NCBI GenBank assembly: GCA_002435305.1 | Contig: DJMH01000115.1 | Span: 1,484-14,930, forward strand | From: Dehalococcoidia bacterium UBA6495 | GTDB lineage: Bacteria > Chloroflexota > Dehalococcoidia > Lucifugimonadales > UBA826 | Direction: 5' to 3' | Length of the DNA stretch: 13,447 nt | Part shown: one piece after another, positions 1 through 6,338 of the stretch | Position numbering within the stretch: position 1 is the first letter of the stretch | Layout: each line of letters opens with the position of its first letter | Translations under genes and position numbers: made by a program | Notes under the pieces: generated by a model | Seen by the model: the letters and a program-made list of their open reading frames with translations, nothing else | Databases searched by the model: none | Told to the model about the DNA's origin: nothing

Positions 1-425
1 GATAAAGCTAAATCCAAGATTCTATTGGCTCTGTCTCTTCGGTCGTTTTCTTGTTCTGACTCCTCGACATATGACCAGTCCCTACTATCTCTAAAATCCT
101 CTGCTTGTTTCGGGTACTTTGCCTCAATCTCATTCCACGTAAGGCCCTCAAAAATTCCGGCACCGGTCTCTTTCAAGTCGTCTATAGTGATAAAAGGAAT
201 GTTCCAATGCGCACCGGCTAGGTGAGCAGTGTCCTGGGCTCTTTTTTGCGGGCTAACGTACACATGTGTAGGGATAAAATTCTCTTTCTTAAACCAATGT
301 CCTAATTCCTGTGCCTGGCTTTTGCCAGCTGTTGTAAGGTTGGTGATTTCAAGGTCCTTTGAGCCCGACCACCGCATCAATAAGTTTGCGTTTGTTTCAC
401 CATGTCTAATTAAAATGAGTCTCAT
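1..425 (-). CDS. Histidine phosphatase (phosphoglycerate mutase-like), 3' end beyond window
   Basis: My translation of the minus strand from an ATG at 425-423 gives 141 residues before the left window edge, so the C-terminal part is missing. Residues 4-11 read ILIRHGET, the RHG signature of the histidine phosphatase (dPGM/cofactor-dependent phosphoglycerate mutase-like) superfamily; His8 would be the phospho-accepting residue. Residues 58-66 (SPQKRAQDT) match the second conserved block, with Arg62 as a phosphate ligand, and 'IFEGLTWNEIEAKYP' at 91-105 matches the usual E-G-L-T-W-x-E-I block. The second catalytic His lies in the missing part. An in-frame TAA lies four codons upstream of this ATG and no other start codon intervenes, which fixes the start. 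It begins 41 bases after the dnaA stop on the same strand, so co-transcription is likely. The substrate (sugar phosphate, nucleotide or cobalamin/F420-type intermediate) cannot be told. Confidence 0.88.
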   Translation of the reverse strand, partial: MRLILIRHGETNANLLMRWSGSKDLEITNLTTAGKSQAQELGHWFKKENFIPTHVYVSPQKRAQDTAHLAGAHWNIPFITIDDLKETGAGIFEGLTWNEIEAKYPKQAEDFRDSRDWSYVEESEQENDRRDRANRILDLAL

Positions 426-466
426 GAAGAAAAACCTTTAGCGGTTCTAGCAGTAGGCCATCTAGA

Positions 467-1897
467 TCACCTAGTGGCACCGGTCAAGTTGTTTCTAATA
501 GCTAGAACATCGCTTCTGAGCTTGTCGTCTATATTGATCAATGTGGCGACTTTATCGTGGCCATGGATCACGGTTGAATGATCTCTTCCACCAAGTATTT
601 TGCCTATTGCAGAGAGACTCAAGGCTGTTTCTTCTCTGAGAAGAAACATCGCGACTTGCCTAGGTACCAAATATGTTTTTGTTCTGAGGGGTCCCCTGAT
701 TTGATCAGAGGTTACTCCAAAGTAGTTCGACACTTCTGAAATAATTTTGGAATCCGAAATAGGCCCTTTGTTGAGTCTTTCTGAATCTCCCACCATTCGC
801 TTGACGGACTCAATTGTAATGGGCTCATCGCGAAACTGGGCTAAGGCAACGACTCGATTTAGAAGGCCTTCCAATTCTCTAATATTTGAACGAATTTTAT
901 TTCCTAAAAATTCAATTACATCCGGAGGTATTTCATACCTTTGCTGGGCCGCCTTACCCCTTAATATAGCTATTCTGGTTTCTAGCTGAGGTGCCTGAAT
1001 ATCGGTTACCAATCCGCCAGTTAGTCTTGAGGTGATACGTGATTCCAAGGTTCTTAGTTCGTCAATATTCCGATCACTTGCAACCACTATTTGTTTGTTT
1101 TCTACATGCAAGGAGTTGAAAGTATGAAAAAATCCTTCCTGTGTTTGTTCTTTTCCTATAAGAAATTGAATGTCATCGATTAAAAGAACATCGACAGTTC
1201 TATATTTATTCCGGAATTCCTCAGTTTGTCCATTTTGAATTGCCTTCACATACTGATTCGTAAATTCCTCGGAGGTTACATAGATCACGGTCAGGCCAAG
1301 TTTTTTGGTTTCGTGTCCAATTGCCTGCAGTAAGTGAGTCTTTCCTAAACCTACGGATGAGTGAATCACTAAAGGGTTGAAAATTGTTCCAGGGTTTTCT
1401 GAAACCGCCTTTGCCCCGGCAAACGCAAGTTGATTGGAATCTCCAACAATAAAATTTTCAAATGTGTATCTTGTATTAAAGTCATGGGACCCGATACGTG
1501 GTTCACCTACAGTATTGGAAATTTGGTCTTGGAATAAATCATGGTCAAATGTTGCGTATTTCGCAGTACGATTTGATCTGCTGTATGGACTAGATGGAAT
1601 TACAGCTTTCTCATTTTCCCCAGGAATAATAATTTCACTAATTACGGTGAATTTGAGCTTAACATCAAACCCGATTGTTGTTCTTAATTCCTGTTCAAGC
1701 ATGTCTAGCATACGTTCTTCTAAATATTGAGCAGTGAAAGCGTTTGGAGTTTCCACATTGAATTCATCAGAAGTAAACGAAATGCCAACTGTGTTTCGAA
1801 GCCAAGTATCATAGCTAGGCTTTGGAATGCTCAGTTCTACTTTACCCAGAACAGAATCCCAGATTTTGTTAGCTTTTTGAATTGTTTCTCGGTCCAT
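467..1897 (-). CDS. dnaA: Chromosomal replication initiator protein DnaA
   Basis: DnaA binds DnaA boxes at oriC as an ATP-bound oligomer, melts the origin and recruits the helicase; it also acts as a transcription factor. At 476 residues it is full length. Domain I (about 1-90, with the W-containing helix 'YDTWLRN') is followed by a variable linker (about 91-142), the AAA+ domain (about 145-350) and DNA-binding domain IV (about 380-476). Visible motifs are Walker B VLLIDDI at 237-243, sensor 1 around VASDRN (272-277), the sensor 2 block NIRELEGLLNR at 338-348, and the DnaA signature GGRDHSTV at 436-443. The P-loop at 180-187 reads SSVGLGKT, so the usual Gly-Gly before VGLGKT is replaced by Ser-Ser; the essential Lys186-Thr187 are intact. 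An in-frame TAG just upstream (6 codons before) leaves the ATG at 1897 as the first start. No convincing Shine-Dalgarno is visible. A histidine phosphatase gene follows after 41 bases. Confidence 0.97.
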   Translation of the reverse strand: MDRETIQKANKIWDSVLGKVELSIPKPSYDTWLRNTVGISFTSDEFNVETPNAFTAQYLEERMLDMLEQELRTTIGFDVKLKFTVISEIIIPGENEKAVIPSSPYSRSNRTAKYATFDHDLFQDQISNTVGEPRIGSHDFNTRYTFENFIVGDSNQLAFAGAKAVSENPGTIFNPLVIHSSVGLGKTHLLQAIGHETKKLGLTVIYVTSEEFTNQYVKAIQNGQTEEFRNKYRTVDVLLIDDIQFLIGKEQTQEGFFHTFNSLHVENKQIVVASDRNIDELRTLESRITSRLTGGLVTDIQAPQLETRIAILRGKAAQQRYEIPPDVIEFLGNKIRSNIRELEGLLNRVVALAQFRDEPITIESVKRMVGDSERLNKGPISDSKIISEVSNYFGVTSDQIRGPLRTKTYLVPRQVAMFLLREETALSLSAIGKILGGRDHSTVIHGHDKVATLINIDDKLRSDVLAIRNNLTGATR

Positions 1898-2172
1898 AAA
1901 TTTTACACAAAACTACCCACGGTATTTGAGCCCCTTTTTTCAAAAGGCAATATCGGAGATTTCCCGACCCCTCAACCTCTGCCCCGCACTTGCTTACATT
2001 AACGCTGCGCTCGATATGAGCAAGCCTGTATAAGACATAAACCCGGAAAATTTCTTGGAGAGGTCATTTAAGAAGACTTTCTATATTTTCTGGTCTCTCC
2101 AGGACTCCTGAAATTCAACTTAAATTGAACTTCTTCTAAGATATATGTTGTACACCCCATATTTGACACTGT

Positions 2173-2190
2173 GCAAGGGGGGCAAGGGGG
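2173..2190 (+). repeat. Tandem duplication of GCAAGGGGG
   Basis: GCAAGGGGG occurs twice back to back (2173-2181 and 2182-2190) in the spacer upstream of dnaA. It creates two G-runs of six and five bases, too few for an intramolecular G-quadruplex. Its G-rich composition stands out from the AT-rich surroundings. Function is unknown; replication slippage is the simplest explanation. Confidence 0.6.
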
Positions 2191-2284
2191 TATTTCGATG
2201 TCAATTTGTTTCCAGCCATTAAAGGCCAAAATTGTCGTTCATGAAACACAATTCATGTACTAGTAACGATATTTACAGTAAACC

Positions 2285-2307
2285 CATCAAATTGAAACAA
2301 ATTGATG
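2285..2307. repeat. CAAATTGA direct repeat within a near-perfect inverted repeat
   Basis: CAAATTGA is present at 2288-2295 and again at 2298-2305, a 10-base period that would place both copies on the same helical face. The same segment forms an inverted repeat, CATCAAATTG (2285-2294) against CAAATTGATG (2298-2307), with one mismatch and a 3-base loop. The reverse complement TCAATTTG also occurs at 2201-2208, followed in both places by TTTC. The phasing suggests a protein-binding site, but no known operator is recognised. Confidence 0.45.
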
Positions 2308-2410
2308 TTGAAATATTAAAAAAAGAAAAAAAATTAGCGTTGCTATGGCCACTATTTTTCATCCTCCGAGGAAAGCCTCAACCACCATATGAATGTATTT
2401 ATTATTAAAT

Positions 2411-3445
2411 TTATCTCAATCCATTATGGATTAACTCGGCGGTTCTTTGAATCATCTGAAGATATGTTTCTCCCTCATTTAAATATTCGACCCTTAACCC
2501 TTCTATAATTTTTGTATTTGTATCTCGTGCTATTTGGGTTGTTACCTTCTCTTGTATTCCTTCTTCCATAAAGATGGCCGGAGCCTTAGTAAGTTGGATT
2601 ATGTCTATAAGGTCGGCTAAATCAGAAGCTGTGGGACCGGCATCCGTACTCAAAGCGGGTATCACCGATCCAATGATTTGCAACCCATAGGTATCTTCTA
2701 AATAGCCGAGTGCCTCATGGGATGTTACTAACATCCTGTTAGAACTTGGAATGCTTTCGTAAGTAGATCGAATCGATTTTTCAATATTTGAAAGTTTCTT
2801 TATATAGCCTGAAGCATTATCCGAGTAGTAATCCGTTCCTTCAGGATCTGCGGAGGTAAGAGAATTTTGGATTTGTTTGATAGCAATGGTTGTACGAGAA
2901 GGATCTAACCAAAAATGAGGGTCATATGTATTACGATGACCATGTTGTCCGGATTGTCGATGGAGGTCTAGTTTTATTGGGTTGGTTTGAGGACCAAGCT
3001 CAACCCGTATAGCATTTCGACTGAGGGAATGTTGAAGAAGTGGCGATATATTTTGACCTTCGAGCGACAACCCTATCGAAATTACCAATTTGGAATTGGA
3101 TAATCTCGCGACTTGCTGAGCGGTTGGCTGATAGGTATGAGGGTCTTTACCGGCAGGTGTTAAACTCTCAACCACTACCCTTTCGCCTCCTACGACCTTA
3201 ACCCAATCAGAAATGATGCTTGTGGTCGTATGTATTGTTAGCAAACCATCTGTATTTACATTTCTGGGGTCTGTGCCTTCCCGATCTGAATCGGAAGTTT
3301 TTTCGCCGTTAGATAATGTATCGAATCCAATGGCGCAGCCTATGCTCGCAGAAAAACTTCCCAAAACCAAAAGGGCCATGGCAAATCTAAAAATTATTTG
3401 TCTATATTTCCATGAATGCGCATTATTGAAACTTAAACTGACCAT
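2411..3445 (-). CDS. Zinc/manganese ABC transporter substrate-binding lipoprotein (ZnuA/TroA family)
   Basis: The 344-residue product belongs to the cluster A-I (ZnuA/TroA/PsaA) metal-binding proteins, which capture Zn2+ or Mn2+ outside the membrane and deliver it to an ABC importer. Putative ligands are His103 (GKDPHTYQPT), His177 (DPHFWLDP), His243 (SHEALGYL) and an acidic residue near 315 (IIEGL), where relatives often have Asp. A short His-rich loop at 162-170 (HRQSGQHGH) is like those in zinc-specific members. A hydrophobic N-terminus (about 16-36) ends in SIGC, a somewhat poor lipobox that would lipidate Cys37. The later Met23 is an alternative start but has no ribosome-binding site. 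A good sigma70-type promoter lies about 40-70 bases upstream. No permease or ATPase gene is adjacent, so the partner genes must be elsewhere. The family call is firm; the metal preference is not. Confidence 0.9.
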   Translation of the reverse strand: MVSLSFNNAHSWKYRQIIFRFAMALLVLGSFSASIGCAIGFDTLSNGEKTSDSDREGTDPRNVNTDGLLTIHTTTSIISDWVKVVGGERVVVESLTPAGKDPHTYQPTAQQVARLSNSKLVISIGLSLEGQNISPLLQHSLSRNAIRVELGPQTNPIKLDLHRQSGQHGHRNTYDPHFWLDPSRTTIAIKQIQNSLTSADPEGTDYYSDNASGYIKKLSNIEKSIRSTYESIPSSNRMLVTSHEALGYLEDTYGLQIIGSVIPALSTDAGPTASDLADLIDIIQLTKAPAIFMEEGIQEKVTTQIARDTNTKIIEGLRVEYLNEGETYLQMIQRTAELIHNGLR

Positions 3446-3487
3446 TGGGTAGATGCCTATTGAGACTAGGTATCAGATAATTGAAAT

Positions 3488-3517
3488 ATTTTAGTTAGCG
3501 TTTCCGTTTCTTGTCAA
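3488..3517 (-). promoter_or_regulatory. Sigma70-like promoter for the metal-binding protein gene
   Basis: On the minus strand a perfect -35 hexamer TTGACA (3517-3512) is followed by an 18-base spacer and TAAAAT (3493-3488), one mismatch from TATAAT. Initiation would be expected around 3480, leaving a leader of roughly 35 bases before the ATG at 3445. No clear Zur-type palindrome overlaps it, so metal regulation is not shown by the sequence. Confidence 0.55.
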
Positions 3518-3549
3518 CATCCGTTTAAGTTGGATATGGGTTCAAAATC

Positions 3550-3580
3550 TTAGAATATTTTTAGAATATTAAGATATTCT
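3550..3580. repeat. TTAGAATATT direct repeat plus AGAATAT/ATATTCT inverted repeat in divergent promoter region
   Basis: TTAGAATATT occurs at 3550-3559 and 3561-3570, an 11-base period. The second copy also forms a perfect 7-bp inverted repeat with ATATTCT (AGAATAT 3563-3569, spacer TAAG, ATATTCT 3574-3580). This lies 34-64 bases upstream of the TTG start at 3614. Each copy contains TAGAAT, one mismatch from a -10 hexamer; the first has TTGGAT 15 bases upstream. The element could be an operator, a promoter for the plus-strand cluster, or both. No regulator is identifiable. Confidence 0.45.
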
Positions 3581-3613
3581 GTAATGGTGAAAATCATAAA
3601 ATGAGAGGAAAAA

Positions 3614-4471
3614 TTGGCAAAACACAAATTTCAATTGCCAGTATCAGTATCTGGGAAGGATGCCTGGGAGGTAGCGAGGGAAGTATCTTTAACTGCAGGG
3701 GAAATACTGCTGGATTGGTGGCCAAGAGCCAAGGAGGTTTCTGATAAAGGGCAGAACGATATTGTCACGAATGTGGATCGAGAGTGTGAAGACCATATTA
3801 GAACTGCTATTCGGAGACACTTTCCTGAACATGGGGTTTTTGGAGAGGAAGGGAAAGGTGATGACCCAACGATAGGTTGGACCTGGATAATTGATCCGAT
3901 CGATGGTACCCAAAATTACGCCTGGGGTATTCCTTGTTTTTCCATAGTTGTTGCACTTGCAAAGGATGGAGAAGTCGTCACAGGCGCTAATTTTGATCCA
4001 CTTAACAACGAAATGTTTCACGCGGCTAGAGGCCAAGGCGCATTTCTCAATGAAGAAAAGATTCGGGTAAGCGATCTTTCCGAATTCCAGGATGTAGTCA
4101 TTGGAACGGACCCTGCGTATGGCCCTGTAGAAGGCACAACAAATACCTTGCAAATGTTGAGAAAAATGTGGCCGGCGATAAAAACTACCAGGATGATGGG
4201 ATCATCAGCCTTAGGAATATCCTACGTAGCGACAGGCAGGACCGACATTTATGTTCATCATCGGCTGCAACCGTATGACCAAGCGGCAGGAATTATATTG
4301 ATGGAGGAAGCTGGAGGCCTTTTGACTGATAGACATGGGAATAGGGCTGGCCTGTACTCTGATGGACTCGTGGCATCCTCCTCAGTAATCCACCAGCATT
4401 TCATGGAACAAACAAAATATCTGCAATGGAGAAGACCCTCCACCAGGGCATTGAATCCTAGGGAAAGATAG
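3614..4471 (+). CDS. Inositol monophosphatase family protein
   Basis: This 285-residue protein belongs to the Mg2+-dependent inositol monophosphatase/histidinol-phosphatase (HisN-like)/CysQ-type superfamily, cytosolic enzymes that remove phosphate from small molecules. Metal-site motifs are complete: KGQNDIVTNVD (45-55), FGEEG with Glu78 (76-80), DPIDGTQNY with Asp94 and Asp97 (94-102), and PYDQAAG with Asp222 (220-226) followed by the usual EEAGG. The start is TTG, supported by AGAGGA at 3604-3609 four bases upstream and by an in-frame TGA at 3602-3604; there is no closer start. The stop is 8 bases before the next gene, so the two are probably co-transcribed. Histidinol phosphatase and inositol/NADP phosphatase activities are both compatible with the motifs, and the neighbours (protease, Ccm genes) do not point to either. 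Confidence 0.92.
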   Translation: MAKHKFQLPVSVSGKDAWEVAREVSLTAGEILLDWWPRAKEVSDKGQNDIVTNVDRECEDHIRTAIRRHFPEHGVFGEEGKGDDPTIGWTWIIDPIDGTQNYAWGIPCFSIVVALAKDGEVVTGANFDPLNNEMFHAARGQGAFLNEEKIRVSDLSEFQDVVIGTDPAYGPVEGTTNTLQMLRKMWPAIKTTRMMGSSALGISYVATGRTDIYVHHRLQPYDQAAGIILMEEAGGLLTDRHGNRAGLYSDGLVASSSVIHQHFMEQTKYLQWRRPSTRALNPRER

Positions 4472-4479
4472 GAAAGGAA

Positions 4480-5676
4480 ATGATTAAAATCACTCTCGCA
4501 ATTGCAATATCTCTATTGTTGGTTAACTTTGCTTGTAACCGTGTTGAAAAGACAGATCAATTCGCTGCGGGGGATGTCTTAACACCAAAGACAGAAATCC
4601 ATGTAACATCGGTAGCTGAGGTTCAGAGCCTGCCTTCGACATCAGAGAATGCGGAAACTCCGGTGCCGGCTGCTCAAATTCCTCCCGCACCATTGGTAAC
4701 TTCAACTCCTACAATGGTTGATTTTATATCGGTCTCTTCTCATGATGATTCCATGACTACTGTCGAAGCTGTCCGTGAGTTGGAACCTTCAGTTGTTCAG
4801 ATAGCTACCGATACAGTAGCAATTAGCCAATATAATCGAATTGTCCCACAAACTGGAGTTGGTTCAGGGATCATACTTGATAAAGCTGGGAATATACTTA
4901 CGAACAATCATGTTATTGAGGGTGCAGACTACGTGACCGTCACCCTGAGTGATGGCCGTTCTTATCCTGCAAATCTGGTTGGAAGCGACAGTATTACCGA
5001 TTTGGCAGTAATAAAAATAGCGGCGGCTAAGCTAACCCCGGCAAAGTTTGGCAACTCTTCAAATTTAGAAGTTGGTGAAGATGTTATCGCCGTCGGACAT
5101 GCTCTAGGCCTTAAAGGAGGCCCTACGGTAAGTAAAGGTGTTGTGAGTGCCCTTGATCGCACGATACAAACTGATGCTCAAAAAGCGATGGTTGATCTTA
5201 TACAAACTGATGCTTCTATTAACCCTGGTAATAGTGGCGGCCCTTTGGCTAACAGTAGAGGAGAGGTTATTGGCATCAACACAGCAATAATTAACGACAG
5301 CAATGGAATCGGATTTGCCATAAATATTGATGATGCACATGTCGTGGTTGACCAGATACTGCGTTCTGGGTATGTAATGCGAGGGTTCCTGGGAATAACT
5401 CCTTTCAATGTGACTGATTCCATCAGGGAACAGTTAAATCTTCCGGTTGCGGATGGCGTAATTATTGCAGGAGTCGTGGAAGGATTTCCTGCTGGTGAAT
5501 CAGGGTTACAAACAGAGGATGTAATCGTCATGTTGAACAAAGCAGCCATTGAAAATTCAGGAGATCTATCTAAATTTTTACTCAATAATCCACCTGGCTC
5601 TAATGTTGAGGTGAGTTTCTATAGAAACGGTGAACTTAGGAAGGTGGAGCTAGTATTGGCCGACAAACCAGATTAA
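4480..5676 (+). CDS. HtrA/DegP-type trypsin-like serine protease with one PDZ domain
   Basis: HtrA-family proteases degrade or refold damaged envelope proteins. The 398-residue product begins with a short hydrophobic signal (1-18) ending in FAC, a probable but non-ideal lipobox (Cys19), so it is likely membrane-anchored and faces outward. A Ser/Thr/Pro-rich tether (about 38-90) leads to the protease domain (about 96-290), with His144 (TNNHVI), Asp174 (TDLAVIKI) and Ser252 (NPGNSGGPL) as an intact triad. A single PDZ domain follows (about 300-395, starting RGFLGI). The ATG is preceded by a purine-rich GGAAAGGAA stretch and lies 8 bases after the phosphatase stop. It ends upstream of ccmH on the same strand. 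Position beside cytochrome c maturation genes is compatible with envelope quality control, but that link is inference. Confidence 0.95.
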   Translation: MIKITLAIAISLLLVNFACNRVEKTDQFAAGDVLTPKTEIHVTSVAEVQSLPSTSENAETPVPAAQIPPAPLVTSTPTMVDFISVSSHDDSMTTVEAVRELEPSVVQIATDTVAISQYNRIVPQTGVGSGIILDKAGNILTNNHVIEGADYVTVTLSDGRSYPANLVGSDSITDLAVIKIAAAKLTPAKFGNSSNLEVGEDVIAVGHALGLKGGPTVSKGVVSALDRTIQTDAQKAMVDLIQTDASINPGNSGGPLANSRGEVIGINTAIINDSNGIGFAINIDDAHVVVDQILRSGYVMRGFLGITPFNVTDSIREQLNLPVADGVIIAGVVEGFPAGESGLQTEDVIVMLNKAAIENSGDLSKFLLNNPPGSNVEVSFYRNGELRKVELVLADKPD

Positions 5677-5780
5677 TTCTTTGGCTTCGAAGTATGAGAT
5701 TATTTCTCAATATCTATCCTTCTTGCCTACTACCATTTGGGATATTAGGTGATAATGGATGTCGGGTTTTTAATAGTGGA

Positions 5781-6302
5781 ATGAAAAACGCATCCTATCA
5801 AAATATTCGCCTTAACCTGATAAGTTCTCTACTTATGCTTGTTTTGTTTCTTAATACCTCGTGTATAGCAGCGAATTCTGATTTTGTTTCTCAGGAAGAA
5901 GACAGAATCAATCAGATAAATAGTGTCATTATGTGCCCAGTTTGTCCTGGAGAATCGATAGACCAATCACAAAACGAAATTGCTTCAAACATGAGAGCAA
6001 TTGTGAAAGATTTGGTAAGCCAAGGGAAAACAGAGGATGAAATAAAAGATTACTTTGTAGGTAAATATGGTCCTGTTATCCTCTTGGAACCGTCTACCGA
6101 AGGAATAAGTATGTATGTTTGGATTGTGCCCCCAATCGCTCTCACTTTCGCGATGATAGCCGTTGGGTTGGCAGTTTATGTAATGAGAAAAAGGCAAAAA
6201 AACACCCCTTTAAATATGCTTCATAGCCTAGCAGACGAAGTTATTTCCGATGAAGAAAAGGAAAAATATTTCTCTGTGATTAATAGAATCTCCAATGAGT
6301 GA
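5781..6302 (+). CDS. ccmH: Cytochrome c maturation protein CcmH
   Basis: CcmH is a membrane-anchored thiol oxidoreductase that keeps the apocytochrome CxxC motif reduced and presents it for haem ligation. With the start used here the product is 173 residues. It has a signal/anchor segment (about 9-25), then MCPVCPGESIDQS with the redox pair Cys52/Cys55, the family block IASNMRAIVKDLV, then DEIKDYFVGKYGPVILLEP, and a TM helix (about 111-134) followed by a short charged tail. The frame stays open to an ATG at 5694, which would add 29 residues containing a second hydrophobic stretch. I prefer 5781 because MKNASYQNIRL followed by a hydrophobic core is a normal signal sequence, but neither start has a well-spaced Shine-Dalgarno. 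CcmF follows after 36 bases. The CPVC active site fits single-domain CcmH/CycL proteins rather than the longer E. coli CcmH fused to CcmI-like TPRs. Confidence 0.9.
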   Translation: MKNASYQNIRLNLISSLLMLVLFLNTSCIAANSDFVSQEEDRINQINSVIMCPVCPGESIDQSQNEIASNMRAIVKDLVSQGKTEDEIKDYFVGKYGPVILLEPSTEGISMYVWIVPPIALTFAMIAVGLAVYVMRKRQKNTPLNMLHSLADEVISDEEKEKYFSVINRISNE

Positions 6303-6338
6303 TCTGGGACATAAACTCCCTAAGTTTGGTTTTTTTAG

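Larger units (their letters stand above)
1898..2410. other. Long spacer between metal-binding protein gene and dnaA; candidate regulatory or origin region
   Basis: This 513-base stretch has no gene I can support. It lies upstream of dnaA and downstream of the ABC substrate-binding protein gene, and must hold the dnaA promoter if dnaA has its own. What is visible: a 7-bp inverted repeat (TGGAGAG 2056-2062 with CTCTCCA 2095-2101); CTTGCT 1989-1994 with AGCAAG 2019-2024; a near-palindrome TTCAACTTAAATTGAA at 2114-2129 with two mismatched positions; a tandem 9-mer GCAAGGGGG at 2173-2190; three copies of CAAATTGA (two direct, one inverted); and an A-rich stretch at about 2309-2335. One DnaA-box-like site, TTTTACACA at 1901-1909, differs from TTATNCACA at one position. 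No cluster of DnaA boxes was found, so an origin is only a possibility. A 55-codon open frame at 2241-2408 lacks a ribosome-binding site. Confidence 0.4.

Noticed and set aside
1901..1909. TTTTACACA as a DnaA box
   Set aside because: One mismatch to TTATNCACA and it stands alone; no second box was found in the spacer, so autoregulation or origin function cannot be claimed from it.
2198..2263. A 21-codon open frame after AGGGGG in the dnaA spacer
   Set aside because: The G-run gives an apparent ribosome site, but the frame is very short, its product shows no recognisable features, and the G-run is explained by a tandem 9-mer duplication.
3550..3613. Zur or Fur box in the divergent promoter region
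   Set aside because: The inverted repeat AGAATAT-TAAG-ATATTCT does not match the TGATAATNATTATCA-like core of known Zur/Fur sites.
3689..4153. 154-codon antisense frame inside the phosphatase gene
   Set aside because: It is a shadow of a gene with complete catalytic motifs on the other strand and its translation shows no domain.
5178..5585. 135-codon antisense frame inside the protease gene
   Set aside because: Lies opposite the catalytic serine and PDZ coding region of an intact HtrA; no independent support.
5694..5780. N-terminal extension of CcmH from the ATG at 5694
   Set aside because: It would place a second hydrophobic stretch ahead of a normal signal sequence and has no ribosome-binding site; kept only as an alternative.
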